A DNA stretch of 64,000 nucleotides from Achromobacter animicus (GCF_902859585.1 NZ_CADIJM010000001.1:558001-622000); one strand, 5' to 3'; shown: positions 1 to 8,879, counted from the first letter of the stretch. The notes: generated from the letters alone by a model not told the origin. Numbers and translations: made by a program.

Positions 1-1371
1 GTACTGGTTTGTCCAAGGCGCGCCCGCCGGGCTGCCCGATCGGTACCAGACCGTCGTGGACACCGCCGGGTCGCCGCGGTACTGGTGCCAGCCCGTGGCG
101 ATGTCGAAGTTGTGTTCCTTATAGACAGAAGACAGCGCGCCCGCGATGTCGTACTGCACGATCTCGACCTTGATGCCCACGGCTTCCAGCGACTGCTGGA
201 TGAAGGTCGCCAGCAGCGGCACGTCTTCGCCGTTCTGGATGGGCACCAGCTTCAGCGTGAAGCGCACGCCGCCGGCGCCGCGCTTGTAACCGGCCTCGTC
301 CAGCAGCGCCTCGGCGCGCTTGACGTCAAACGGATACGGCGGCTTGCTGCCCGCCGGGAAGAACGCCTCGGAAGACGACGGAATGGGACCGGTCGCCGGC
401 TTGCCCAGCCCATACAGGAAGTTCTCGATAAAGAATTCGATGTCGATGGCATGGACAATGGCGCGGCGCACGCGCACGTCGGCCAGTTCCTTGCGGCGGA
501 AGTTGAATTCCAGCGTGTTGTTGAACACGTTGGCCTCCAGCCCCTTGCTGCGCACCTCGAACTGCGGGTTCTGCTTCAGGCGGTCCAGGTCGGCGAGCGT
601 CAACTGCGAATAGGCGCTGAGCTGAAGCTGGCCGGTTTCCAGCGCGGCCGTGGCGGCCGACTTGTCCGTGATGATGCGCCAGACCACGCGGTCCAGATAC
701 GGCTCGCCCTTGCGCCAGTAGTTGGGGTTGCGCTCGGCAATGATGAACTGGCCGCGCTGGTACTGCACGAACTTGAACGGGCCCGTGCCGACCGGCGCGG
801 TGTTCGCCGGGTTCTCCAGCACGTTGGTGCCTTCGTACAGATGGCGCGGGACGACATAGCCCAGATCCGCCAGCGCGCGCAGCAACAGGTCCAGCGGCAT
901 CGGCCGGCTGTAGCGGAACACCGCCGTATGCGCGTCGGGCGTATCGACTGCCTCCAGATAGAGCTGCAGCGCGGTGCCGAAATTCAGGTGCTTCTTCCAC
1001 AGTTCCAGCGCGTTGTACTGGACATCAGCCGACGTGAACGGCTTGCCGTCGTGCCAGGTCACGCCTTCACGCAGCTTGAAGGTGATGGTCTTGCCGTCCG
1101 GGTCGGCGGTCCACGCGGTGGCAAGCTGCCCGACGGGTTTGCCGGCCGCATCCAGGTCCACGAGCGATTCGATGATCTTGCTGGTAACGATGTACACGCC
1201 GGTCGAGGCGCGCAGCGCCGGATTCAGGATCCGCTGCTCGGACCCAAGGTGCACGTTCAGCACACCACCATGACGCGGCGCGGCGGATTGCGCGAAGATC
1301 GACGAGGGAAATGCCATCGTGGCGGCAAGCGCCCCGGAAGACAACAGGAACTCGCGGCGGGTGGTGCGCAT
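1..1371 (-). CDS. ABC transporter substrate-binding protein, family 5 (peptide/nickel type), 3' end outside window
   Basis: Extracytoplasmic solute-binding protein that would capture an oligopeptide or similar ligand for an ABC importer. The first 457 residues are in the window and the frame is still open at base 1. The N-terminus carries a twin-arginine motif (TRREFLL) followed by a hydrophobic stretch and a probable cleavage site after SIFAQS, so export by Tat is likely. Family 5 hallmarks follow: GGVLNVHLGSEQRILNP, the WHDGKPFTSADV segment and VGTGPFKF. The start codon is the ATG whose complement is at 1369-1371. The permease and ATPase genes expected beside it must lie to the left of the window. 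The ligand cannot be told from sequence. Confidence 0.9.
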   Translation of the reverse strand, partial: MRTTRREFLLSSGALAATMAFPSSIFAQSAAPRHGGVLNVHLGSEQRILNPALRASTGVYIVTSKIIESLVDLDAAGKPVGQLATAWTADPDGKTITFKLREGVTWHDGKPFTSADVQYNALELWKKHLNFGTALQLYLEAVDTPDAHTAVFRYSRPMPLDLLLRALADLGYVVPRHLYEGTNVLENPANTAPVGTGPFKFVQYQRGQFIIAERNPNYWRKGEPYLDRVVWRIITDKSAATAALETGQLQLSAYSQLTLADLDRLKQNPQFEVRSKGLEANVFNNTLEFNFRRKELADVRVRRAIVHAIDIEFFIENFLYGLGKPATGPIPSSSEAFFPAGSKPPYPFDVKRAEALLDEAGYKRGAGGVRFTLKLVPIQNGEDVPLLATFIQQSLEAVGIKVEIVQYDIAGALSSVYKEHNFDIATGWHQYRGDPAVSTTVWYRSGSPAGAPWTNQY

Positions 1372-1430
1372 GTCGGACTCTGGTTCTGCCTGGTTGGAAG
1401 CTGCGGATCTTAGGCCTGCGCGACATGGCT

Positions 1431-1450
1431 TGAGAAATGCTGATTTCTCA
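1431..1450. promoter_or_regulatory. Perfect 8-bp dyad in divergent intergenic region
   Basis: TGAGAAAT and ATTTCTCA flank a 4-nt centre (gctg). The dyad lies between the divergent binding-protein gene and the ybhP operon, about 80 bp upstream of the sigma-54-like promoter at 1521-1536. That is a usual distance for an activator site, but an operator for the leftward gene is equally possible. Confidence 0.4.
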
Positions 1451-1520
1451 TTTGCTCATGCGTCCCCCCGTATCGCTGCCGACAGAACAAGTCGTGTCGT
1501 TTCACGTTTCGTTACCTGAC

Positions 1521-1536
1521 AGGCACGCCACTTGCT
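1521..1536 (+). promoter_or_regulatory. Predicted sigma-54 promoter of the ybhP-clsB-ybhN module
   Basis: AGGCACGCCACTTGCT matches the -24/-12 consensus (TGGCACG-N4-TTGC) at every defined base except the first T. Spacing is GG-N10-GC. Transcription would start near 1547, just before the GGAG ribosome site that decides the ybhP start at 1569. Confidence 0.7.
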
Positions 1537-1568
1537 CAAACCGACGGATCGCATCTGCCGGAGTTTTC

Positions 1569-2336
1569 ATGCCCGCTTCGCATTCCCTCGACACCACGAC
1601 GCTGACGGTGCTGACGGTCAATACCCACAAGGGCTTTACCAGTTTCAACCGCCGCTTCATGCTGCACGACCTGCGGGAGGCATTGCGCACCGCAAAGCCG
1701 GACGTGGTGTTCCTGCAGGAAGTCCTGGGTGAACATCAGACGCATGCCGGCCGCCACGAGTCATGGCCGGCGCAGTCCCAGTACGAGTTCCTGGCCGACA
1801 CGTTGTGGACGGACTTTGCCTACGGCCAGAACGCCGTTTATCCGGAAGGTCACCATGGCAATGCCATCCTGTCGCGCTACCCGATCGAAAGTCACCACAA
1901 CCACGACGTGAGCGTGGACGGCCACGAGGGGCGCGGTCTGCTGCACTGCGTGCTGCGGCCCCCTGCCCTCGCCTCGCCCGTGCATGCGATATGCGTGCAT
2001 CTGGGCCTGCTCGAGCGTCATCGCGGCGAGCAACTGCGCCGCTTGTGCAAGCTGGTGTCGAACGACGTGCCGGCCGACGACCCGCTGCTGATTGCCGGCG
2101 ACTTCAACGACTGGCGGCTGCGCGCTGATGCCTTGATGCGCGAGTGCGGGACCTCGGAGGTATTCACCTCGCGGTTGGGCCGGCCCGCGCGGACGTTTCC
2201 CGCGCGCTGGCCGCTGCTGCGGCTGGACCGCATCTATGTGCGCAGCGTGCGTGACTGGCAGCCGGTGCCGCTGGCGTCCCGCGTGTGGTCTCGCCTTTCC
2301 GATCATGTGCCAATTTGCGCGGAGATTGCGCTATGA
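1569..2336 (+). CDS. ybhP: Endonuclease/exonuclease/phosphatase family protein, YbhP-like
   Basis: A 255-residue metal-dependent phosphodiesterase of the DNase I-like (EEP) fold, the same size as E. coli YbhP. Visible family motifs are VNTHKG near the N-terminus, FLQEV (metal-binding Glu), HGNAILS, GDFNDWR and the C-terminal SDHVP. The start at 1569 is chosen because GGAG lies 5 nt upstream; in-frame codons further upstream lack a ribosome site and would overlap the predicted promoter. The stop overlaps the next start as ATGA. E. coli has the same ybhP-clsB-ybhN order, which supports the assignment. The substrate is unknown; a phospholipid-related one is inferred from the neighbours. Confidence 0.85.
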   Translation: MPASHSLDTTTLTVLTVNTHKGFTSFNRRFMLHDLREALRTAKPDVVFLQEVLGEHQTHAGRHESWPAQSQYEFLADTLWTDFAYGQNAVYPEGHHGNAILSRYPIESHHNHDVSVDGHEGRGLLHCVLRPPALASPVHAICVHLGLLERHRGEQLRRLCKLVSNDVPADDPLLIAGDFNDWRLRADALMRECGTSEVFTSRLGRPARTFPARWPLLRLDRIYVRSVRDWQPVPLASRVWSRLSDHVPICAEIAL

Positions 2337-3523
2337 ACCTGGGCTGGCGCGAAAACAACCGATACACCCTGCTGGAAAACGGCACGGAGTACTTTCCCGC
2401 GGTCGTCGAGGCCATTGACTCGGCGGCCAGCGAAGTGCTGGTGGAAACCTTCATCCTGTTCGACGACGTCGTCGGCAAAGAGATCCAGCAGGCCCTCATC
2501 CGCGCGGCGCGCCGGGGCGTCAGCGTCGACCTGCTGGTCGACGGTTACGGCTCCGACGAACTGAGTGAGGCCTTCATCGGCGCCATGACGGAGGCCGGCG
2601 TGCGCTTTCACGTCTTTGATCCGCGTCCGCGCTTTCTGGGCGTGCGCACGAACGTGTTCCGGCGCATGCACCGCAAGATCGTGGCCGTCGACCGCCAACG
2701 CTCCTTCATCGGCGGCATCAACTTTTCCGCGGACCACCTGCCCGATTACGGACCGGAAGCGAAACAGGACTACGCCGTTCTGGTGGAAGGCCCGCTGGCG
2801 GCCGACATTGCCGACTACGCGCGCGCGGCGCTCGGCAAGGGCAAGCGCGGACTGCGGCGCCGTCCCGCGCGCATGGATCCGCTGCCCGCCGGCGACGGCG
2901 GGGGCCGGCTCGTGGTGCGCGACAACGTCAGTCATCGCAGCGACATTGAACGCTACTACCGCGCGGGCGTGCGCTCGGCACGCTCGGACGTGCTGATTGC
3001 CAATGCGTACTTCTTTCCCGGCTACCACCTGCTGCGGGATCTGGTGAAGGCCGCCCGCCGCGGGGTGCGCGTGCGCCTGCTGCTGCAGGGCGAACCCGAC
3101 GTGCTGGTCGCCCGGCTGGCCGCCTCGATGCTCTACGACTACCTGATGGACAACGGCGTGGAGATCCACGAGTACTGCAAGCAGCCGCTGCACGGCAAGG
3201 TGGCGTGCGTGGACGAGGACTGGTCGACGATCGGCTCCAGCAATCTGGACCCCCTGAGTCTTGCGCTCAATCTGGAAGCAAACGTCGTGGTGCGCGACGC
3301 GTCGCTGAATGCGGCCCTGCGCAAGAGCCTGGACCGGCTGATTGCAGAGGACTGCCGCCCCGTCGAAATGCCCAAGAACTCGCGGCGACGGTTGCGCCGC
3401 CTGTGGCTCGGGGTGGTGGTGTTCCACTTTCTGCGGCGCTTTCCCGCATGGGCCGGCAGCCTCCCGGCGCACAAGCCGCGCCTGCAGACCGTCACGGCGG
3501 ACACCGGCAGGGAGACGGCATGA
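2333..3523 (+). CDS. clsB: Cardiolipin synthase B-like phospholipase D family protein
   Basis: 396 residues with the two HxKxxxxD motifs of the phospholipase D superfamily: HRKIVAVD (His113) and HGKVACVD (His287). Family knowledge: ClsB makes cardiolipin at the inner membrane by phosphatidyl transfer between phospholipids. It lacks the N-terminal membrane helices of ClsA, which is typical of ClsB. The ATG is inside the stop of ybhP and has GGAG 9 nt upstream; its own stop overlaps the start of ybhN (ATGA). This overlap implies translational coupling of the three genes. It sits downstream of the sigma-54-like promoter at 1521, which would make cardiolipin synthesis condition-dependent. Confidence 0.88.
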   Translation: MNLGWRENNRYTLLENGTEYFPAVVEAIDSAASEVLVETFILFDDVVGKEIQQALIRAARRGVSVDLLVDGYGSDELSEAFIGAMTEAGVRFHVFDPRPRFLGVRTNVFRRMHRKIVAVDRQRSFIGGINFSADHLPDYGPEAKQDYAVLVEGPLAADIADYARAALGKGKRGLRRRPARMDPLPAGDGGGRLVVRDNVSHRSDIERYYRAGVRSARSDVLIANAYFFPGYHLLRDLVKAARRGVRVRLLLQGEPDVLVARLAASMLYDYLMDNGVEIHEYCKQPLHGKVACVDEDWSTIGSSNLDPLSLALNLEANVVVRDASLNAALRKSLDRLIAEDCRPVEMPKNSRRRLRRLWLGVVVFHFLRRFPAWAGSLPAHKPRLQTVTADTGRETA

Positions 3524-4521
3524 AGATCCTGCACTCGTCGCCCATGCGGGCCCTGCGGCGCCGCTGGCCGCGGATCAAGCGCATCCTGCCCGTGCTGGTC
3601 CTGATCGTGGTGGCCGGCCTGCTTTATTACTTTGGGCGGTCCGTGGACTGGCCGCAGGTGTGGGTGGCGATGCGCAAGATTCCCGGCCAGACCATTGCCA
3701 TTGCGGCCGGCCTGGTGGTGGCGGGTTACCTTGCCTATGGCAGCCTGGATCTGCTTGGCAAAAAGTACACGCGCCATCACCTGCCCGCGCCGAAAGCGCT
3801 GGGCGTGGCGATGCTGAGCTACGCGCTGAACCTGAACCTGGGCGTGCTGGTGGGCGGCCTGGGTGCCCGTCTGCGGCTGTACACCCGGCTGGGCTGCCGC
3901 AAGTCTGTGGCGACGCGCGTCGCCCTGTTTGCGGCGGCATCGAACTGGATCGGCTATGCGTGGCTGGCGGGCATCGTGTTCGCCTTGGGCGTGGTGCCGG
4001 TGCCGGCAGGCTGGGAAATCGGCTCCGGGATGTTGCGTCTGCTGGGTCTAGCCCTGCTGGCGTTCGGGATCGCCTACGTGGTGACATGCGCGAGGGCCAA
4101 GCGCCGCAGCGTCACCTGGATGGGCCACCACATCACCTTGCCGCGCGCCCGCATGGCGGTGGCGCAATGCGCCGTGGCCGCGCTGTCCTGGTCCCTGATG
4201 GGCGCCATCTGCTTTGTGCTGTTGCAGGGCAAGGCGAGCTACCCCGCGGTGCTCGGCATCCTGTTGTGCACCAGCTTCGCGTCAGTCATCACCCGCGTGC
4301 CCGGCGGCCTGGGCACCACCGAGGCCATCTTCGTGGCCGCGCTGGGTTCGCAGATTCCGCCCACCGAAGTGCTCGGCGCGGCGCTGGCGTACCGCGCGGT
4401 GTATGCGCTGGCGCCGTTGTGCCTGGCGCTGGTGGCCTATCCCTTGATCGAGCTGAAACTGGGCATGCGCAAACGCAAGGGAGAAGCCGCTCCCCCCGGT
4501 CAGGCTCGCCATCTGCCATGA
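3520..4521 (+). CDS. ybhN: YbhN-like integral membrane protein (lysylphosphatidylglycerol synthetase/UPF0104 family)
   Basis: 333 residues with about eight hydrophobic segments and short basic loops, matching the membrane domain of the UPF0104/AglD-MprF flippase-like family. The conserved block RVPGGLGTTEAIFVA near residue 265 is typical of this family. GGGAG precedes the ATG, which overlaps the clsB stop. E. coli YbhN is encoded in the same place beside clsB. No transferase domain is present, so a role in lipid movement or as a ClsB partner is more likely than aminoacyl transfer; this is inference. Confidence 0.82.
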   Translation: MKILHSSPMRALRRRWPRIKRILPVLVLIVVAGLLYYFGRSVDWPQVWVAMRKIPGQTIAIAAGLVVAGYLAYGSLDLLGKKYTRHHLPAPKALGVAMLSYALNLNLGVLVGGLGARLRLYTRLGCRKSVATRVALFAAASNWIGYAWLAGIVFALGVVPVPAGWEIGSGMLRLLGLALLAFGIAYVVTCARAKRRSVTWMGHHITLPRARMAVAQCAVAALSWSLMGAICFVLLQGKASYPAVLGILLCTSFASVITRVPGGLGTTEAIFVAALGSQIPPTEVLGAALAYRAVYALAPLCLALVAYPLIELKLGMRKRKGEAAPPGQARHLP

Positions 4522-4529
4522 GGCCCGCC

Positions 4530-5660
4530 ATGAATCGACCCCAACCCGACTCAGCAGGCACCGTCGCCGCCTACCCCCGGCGCACCGGCGCGTCCGAACA
4601 TGAAATTGCGTCGCAGGAGGCGCTGGCGTTGCGGATCGCGGCATTGCTGGGCCGGCGCTTCGTGCCGGACTTCCGGCCGACCCGCAATCGTGGCGAGCCG
4701 CCGCCCTACTACGTGCCCGATCGCAGCATCACCAGCCTGGCCCGCGCGAACAAACTGGGCATCAAGCGCGCGGCCGACTTGTTTGGCGGGGTGACGCCGC
4801 ACGCCTTCGTGGCGACCAAATCCATCACCCATGGCGTCGTCGACGCGCAGGCGAAATCGCCGCAGGGCTGGGTGCGCCCGCTGGCCGGCGAGCTGGATGA
4901 GGTCGTGTTGCGCGGGTACACCGCGTTCACGCTGGACGATGCGCAGCGCGCGGGCGAACGTCTGCTGCAGGCGGGCGCGCTGCGGCTCAAGCCGGCCGAC
5001 GCCAACGCCGGGCGCGGCCAGGTCGTCGTGCGCAATGCGCAGGAACTGCGCGCTGCGCTGAACGGCCAGGACGCCGCCACCATGCGCCGGCTGGGGCTGG
5101 TGCTGGAAGAAGACCTGGCGCAGATCGCGACCTACAGTGTGGGCTGGATCCGCGTGGGCAAGCTGGAAGCGTCGTACGTGGGCACGCAAAGCCTCACCCG
5201 GGACAACAACGGCGAGCCGGTGTACGGCGGCTCGGCGCTGACATTCGCGCGCGGTGGGTTCGACGAACTGCGGGCGTTGAACCTGTCTGACGAAGAACGG
5301 CAGGCAGTGGACCTGAGCTGCCGCTACGACACGGCGGTATCCACCGCGTATCCCGACTTCTTCGCGTCGCGCCGCAACTACGACGTGGCGATCGGCCAGA
5401 ATGCCCGCGGCGAGCCCCGCGCGGGCGTGCTCGAGCAATCGTGGCGAGCCGGCGGCGCCAGCATCGCGGAGCTTTCCGCATTGCAGGCCTTCATGCTGTC
5501 CCCGTCGCTCAAGTCGGTGTCCGCCTTTACGCGCGAACGCTACGGCGCGGACGAACCGGCGCCCACCTCGGAGCAATACGTGTATCGCGGCGAGGATTCC
5601 GCCGTGGGTATGATCACCAAATCGGGGGGCATCCTGGAGGACGACAATGGCCGCCTTTAG
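4530..5660 (+). CDS. DUF3182 family protein, possibly ATP-grasp-like
   Basis: 376 residues, recognised as DUF3182, a proteobacterial family without an assigned function. A segment around residues 150-165 (LKPADANAGRGQVVV) resembles the nucleotide-binding loop of ATP-grasp ligases, and LVLEEDL further on could be part of such a fold; this is a visual resemblance only. The ATG at 4530 is chosen because GAGG lies 6 nt before it; an in-frame ATG at 4518 overlaps the ybhN stop but has no clear ribosome site. The 3' end overlaps the next gene by 14 nt, so it belongs to the same operon. Confidence 0.75.
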   Translation: MNRPQPDSAGTVAAYPRRTGASEHEIASQEALALRIAALLGRRFVPDFRPTRNRGEPPPYYVPDRSITSLARANKLGIKRAADLFGGVTPHAFVATKSITHGVVDAQAKSPQGWVRPLAGELDEVVLRGYTAFTLDDAQRAGERLLQAGALRLKPADANAGRGQVVVRNAQELRAALNGQDAATMRRLGLVLEEDLAQIATYSVGWIRVGKLEASYVGTQSLTRDNNGEPVYGGSALTFARGGFDELRALNLSDEERQAVDLSCRYDTAVSTAYPDFFASRRNYDVAIGQNARGEPRAGVLEQSWRAGGASIAELSALQAFMLSPSLKSVSAFTRERYGADEPAPTSEQYVYRGEDSAVGMITKSGGILEDDNGRL

Positions 5661-6405
5661 CGACCCAATCGACATCGAGGTGGCGGACCAGCGGCTGGCC
5701 GGCACCTTTCTCACGCCCGAAAGCAAGGTGCCGGGCGTGCTGTTCATTCACGGCTGGGGCGGCGACCAGAAATTCGACCTGGCCCGCGCCAAGGGCATCG
5801 CCGCGCTGGGCTGCGTCTGCCTCACGTTCGACCTGCGCGGCCATGCCGCCACTCAGGCGCAGCAGATGCAGGTCTCGCGCGACGACAACCTGCGCGACGT
5901 GATGGCCGCCTACGACCGGCTGGCAGCGCATCCGTCGCTGGACAGCGGCTCGGTGGCGGTGGTGGGCAGCAGCTACGGCGGCTACCTGGCCGCCATCCTG
6001 ACCGGCCTGCGCCGCGTGCGCTGGCTGGGCCTGCACGTGCCCGCGCTGTACCGCGACGACGAATGGATGCTGCCCAAGAACCAGCTCAACCGCGAGACCC
6101 TTCGCGCCTACCGCAACTCCCACATTGAACCCGAAAGCAACCGCGCGCTGTCGTGTTGCGCCAACTTCACGGGCGATGTGCTGATCGTGGAGGCTGAGCA
6201 CGATGTCTATATCCCGCACTCCACGATCATGAATTACCGGTCGGCGTTTCGCAGGTCGCATTCGCTGACGCACCGCATCCTGGACGGCGCGGACCATGCG
6301 CTGACCGATAAGGCCTCGCAGCAGGCCTACACCTCGATCCTGGTGAACTGGGTGACGGAGATGGTGATGGGCGCGCGGGTCGGCCGGGCGCGGCCTGTGC
6401 CGTAG
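5647..6405 (+). CDS. Alpha/beta hydrolase
   Basis: 252 residues with an alpha/beta hydrolase fold: oxyanion-type FIHGWGG near residue 35, nucleophile elbow GSSYGG with Ser109, a likely acid Asp in EAEHDVYIP and a likely catalytic His in GADHAL. A CLTFDLRGHA strand fits the dienelactone hydrolase/serine aminopeptidase-like groups. No signal peptide or membrane segment is seen. GGAGG 6 nt upstream lies inside the end of the DUF3182 gene, and the two genes overlap by 14 nt. It is the last gene of the membrane module, so a lipid or acyl substrate is a guess from context. Confidence 0.82.
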   Translation: MAAFSDPIDIEVADQRLAGTFLTPESKVPGVLFIHGWGGDQKFDLARAKGIAALGCVCLTFDLRGHAATQAQQMQVSRDDNLRDVMAAYDRLAAHPSLDSGSVAVVGSSYGGYLAAILTGLRRVRWLGLHVPALYRDDEWMLPKNQLNRETLRAYRNSHIEPESNRALSCCANFTGDVLIVEAEHDVYIPHSTIMNYRSAFRRSHSLTHRILDGADHALTDKASQQAYTSILVNWVTEMVMGARVGRARPVP

Positions 6406-6443
6406 CCGCGGCCGGCGGCAACGGCAAGCCGGGCGACGGCAGA

Positions 6444-7550
6444 TCAGGGCTTCGGGCTCAGCATGTCCGACAGCGCGTCGCCAAGTTCCTTGACGGCGCC
6501 CGCCACGCCTTCCGCCGCGCCTTCTGCCCCTACCCCGATGGCGTGCCCGAACCCGCGCGCCACCTGCGCGGAAAATCCGCGCGTGACCGAGAACTTGGGG
6601 TTGTCCAGGCTGCCGGCCAGTGCGAATTCAAACCGGATGACTCCGCTCTTGTCCTTCATGGCCGCCAGCACCGCCTTGCGCGGCAATGAAAAGAGGCTGC
6701 CGTCGCCGCTGAACTTCAGGTTGTGCAACGCCACAGTGCCCGACGCCTTGAGTTCGCGGCGCGCGATGGCTGTCTTCATGTCCAGGTCCATGGAGCCGCC
6801 GGACAGCGAGCCCGCGCCGTTATCGGCCAGATAGGGCGCCGCATGGCGGATATCCATGTTGCGCACCGCCACCGTGATGTCGGCGTCCGCACCGCCCACC
6901 ACCAGCTTGCCCTTTGCCCGCACGGTGGCCTCGCCGTTGCGGTTGTCTTCGACCTTGCCGGTGAATTCCAGGTCGCTGGCCGTGCCGTCGCCAGGTATCA
7001 CGACGGGCTGCAGGTGAGCCTGCACGTCCTTGAACGGAATGCGATGCGGCGGCTTGGACACTGCGCCGTCCAGATAATCCAGGCGCCCATCGCGCAGGAT
7101 GAGCTCGGCCACGCGGATGGGACCGTTGCGCCGGGTCTTGCCATCGCCGTCGCCGGCGCGCAGCGCCGCCTGCAACGCGGGAGAAATCTGCATGTCGCCG
7201 TCGGGATTGCGCACCACGGCGAAGTCGAAACCTTCGACGATGATCCGCTTGAACACGGCCTCGCGGCGCAGGAAAGCGGTCCATTCCGGTTCAAGTTCAA
7301 CGCGCCGGGCACGCGCGCCGGGTTGCCCGGACGCGCCCGGCACGGCGACGTCTGTCAGCACCACCTGATGCAGGCCAACCTGCACGTTGCCGACCTGGCT
7401 GCGCGGACCCAGCATGCTGGCGATGCGCTGCTCGACCACGCGGGTGGCGGCCAGCGCCAGTACCGCGATCACCGCGCCAATCAACAGCAAAATCGCCAGG
7501 GCGGTACCCCAGCGTGACCGGCCTCGCGCGTCGGCTGCGTTCGAACTCAT
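6444..7550 (-). CDS. AsmA/DUF748-like membrane-anchored protein
   Basis: 368 residues with one N-terminal transmembrane helix (WGTALAILLLIGAVIAVLALA, about residues 14-34) and a long beta-rich periplasmic part, as in AsmA-like/DUF748 proteins. Family members are linked to lipid transfer between membranes or outer-membrane assembly. The motif LELEPEWTAF-type strand followed by VVRNPDGDMQISPAL is characteristic. The start is the ATG at 7550 with GGAA upstream; an upstream in-frame start would add a Pro/Ala-rich stretch without a ribosome site. It converges on the hydrolase gene. No sigma-54-like site was found in front of it. Confidence 0.75.
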   Translation of the reverse strand: MSSNAADARGRSRWGTALAILLLIGAVIAVLALAATRVVEQRIASMLGPRSQVGNVQVGLHQVVLTDVAVPGASGQPGARARRVELEPEWTAFLRREAVFKRIIVEGFDFAVVRNPDGDMQISPALQAALRAGDGDGKTRRNGPIRVAELILRDGRLDYLDGAVSKPPHRIPFKDVQAHLQPVVIPGDGTASDLEFTGKVEDNRNGEATVRAKGKLVVGGADADITVAVRNMDIRHAAPYLADNGAGSLSGGSMDLDMKTAIARRELKASGTVALHNLKFSGDGSLFSLPRKAVLAAMKDKSGVIRFEFALAGSLDNPKFSVTRGFSAQVARGFGHAIGVGAEGAAEGVAGAVKELGDALSDMLSPKP

Positions 7551-7726
7551 TATGGTTTCCGAAGTTGTAGGGGACGTCGGCGCGAAAGCCGCCGCATGCC
7601 TTGCACCATAGCGAGGCGCGGCGGCCGGCGCAACCTGACCATCGTCCGGGATGCGCAATCGTTCATCAATGCTCGATAAGGATGAGACGGTTTGCGGCGC
7701 AAGGATGCCTCAATCCGTTCTACGCC

Positions 7727-8431
7727 TCAAACCTTGTCTCGCCGCCACGACAGGCGCCAGTAGCGTTCGGGACGGAAGGCCGACGCGCCTGCCAGCGACA
7801 TGTCACTCTGCTGCGCATCGAGCGGATCAAGCGCCAGGCTGCTGCGTGCGGCCAATGCGCGTTGCCGGGCGCGGCCGACGTCAACCTCCGGCCCGACATC
7901 CAGCGGCGAGGCCAGGATCCTGCGGCCCAGCAAATCGGCCAGGCGTTGCTGGACGGCCCCCGGCTCGGCCTCCGCGACCTCTTCGTAGGTCACCCACTCC
8001 ACGCGGTGGAACAGCGCGCGCAGGGTCAGGCAAGCCTCGGACACGCGCACGTGCGCGGCAGTGCACAGTCCAAGCGGCATCAGAACGACACGCGGCCGCA
8101 GGGCGGACACTGCCGCGGCCAATGCGCCCGTCAGGCGTCCCTCCTCGCCGCTTTCCAGATACTCGTCGTGCAGTAAATCCATCTGCACGCCCCGCACGCC
8201 AAGCAGCGACAAGGCGCGATCGTTGCGGGCCCGGCGGTCAAGAACGGCCTGCCGGCCGTTCTTGACACCGCAGTCGCGGTCCGCCGCGGTGTTCGCTTCG
8301 GCCACCAACGGCAAGCCGGAGTACACCGTCAGAACGGTGCTGTCCGGACGCGCGGCGAGCAGCCCCGCACAACTGACGACAGCGTCGTTGAAGCAGGAAG
8401 AAACCGCGACCACTCTGCCTTCTCGAAGCAT
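7727..8431 (-). CDS. PIG-L-like protein with degenerate metal site
   Basis: 234 residues resembling the LmbE/PIG-L N-deacetylase fold in its strand pattern (VVAVSSCFNDAVVSCAGLLA, then VLTVYSG). In active family members the first segment reads HPDDE; here the aligned residues are CFNDA, so the metal-binding His and the Glu are replaced. The usual second motif (HPDH) is also altered (CTAAH). The protein is therefore probably not a zinc deacetylase, or uses different residues. The start at 8431 has GAGGACGGG just upstream and lies 19 nt after the PRC-barrel gene, with which it is likely co-transcribed. Confidence 0.6.
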   Translation of the reverse strand: MLREGRVVAVSSCFNDAVVSCAGLLAARPDSTVLTVYSGLPLVAEANTAADRDCGVKNGRQAVLDRRARNDRALSLLGVRGVQMDLLHDEYLESGEEGRLTGALAAAVSALRPRVVLMPLGLCTAAHVRVSEACLTLRALFHRVEWVTYEEVAEAEPGAVQQRLADLLGRRILASPLDVGPEVDVGRARQRALAARSSLALDPLDAQQSDMSLAGASAFRPERYWRLSWRRDKV

Positions 8432-8450
8432 CCCGTCCTCGCTGTCCGGC

Positions 8451-8879
8451 TTACCAGTACGGGGGTTGGTTGTAGTACTGATGGATGCCGCGCGCCCAGG
8501 TCTCGTCCGCCATGCTGGGCCAATTGTCCTTGTCGAACCCCTCCGCGTTCTTGAGCACGTCCTTGTCCACATTCAGCACGAAGCACTTGCGGTCGGTATC
8601 CAACGTGAGCGCGCTCCACGGAATGGCGTACAGCTTGTCGCCGATGCCAAGGATGCCGCCGCGCGACAGCACGGCATACGCAATACGGCCGCGTGGCACG
8701 TCCACCATGATTTCCTGGATGCTGCCCAGCGTTTCGCCGGCGGGGTTGTACACGTCGTTGCCTTCCAGGGTGCTGGCCGCCATGACTTCCGGTCCGGGTC
8801 CGCTTGGATCGCTCTTCGGGCCGCCCACGATCTTGGTTTCACCTTGCGCCTGGCCGGCGCCCGTCAATGGTTGGTTCAT
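8451..8879 (-). CDS. PRC-barrel domain protein
   Basis: 142 residues. The region from about residue 33 to 105 (VMAAS..GNDVYNPAGETLGSIQEIMVDVPRGRIAYAVL, then IPWSAL) is a PRC-barrel, a small beta domain found in ribosome-processing and stress-associated proteins. The C-terminus (FDKDNWPSMAD) is a conserved tail of this stress-related subgroup. AAGGAG precedes the ATG by 8 nt. A sigma-54-like promoter lies at 8941-8957 and the predicted transcript begins with a stable hairpin (8901-8933). Its molecular role is unknown. Confidence 0.85.
   Translation of the reverse strand: MNQPLTGAGQAQGETKIVGGPKSDPSGPGPEVMAASTLEGNDVYNPAGETLGSIQEIMVDVPRGRIAYAVLSRGGILGIGDKLYAIPWSALTLDTDRKCFVLNVDKDVLKNAEGFDKDNWPSMADETWARGIHQYYNQPPYW

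Noticed and set aside
2303-3472. Long open frame on the minus strand opposite clsB
   Set aside because: It mirrors codon structure of a clear plus-strand gene in GC-rich DNA and has no protein-like features or ribosome site.
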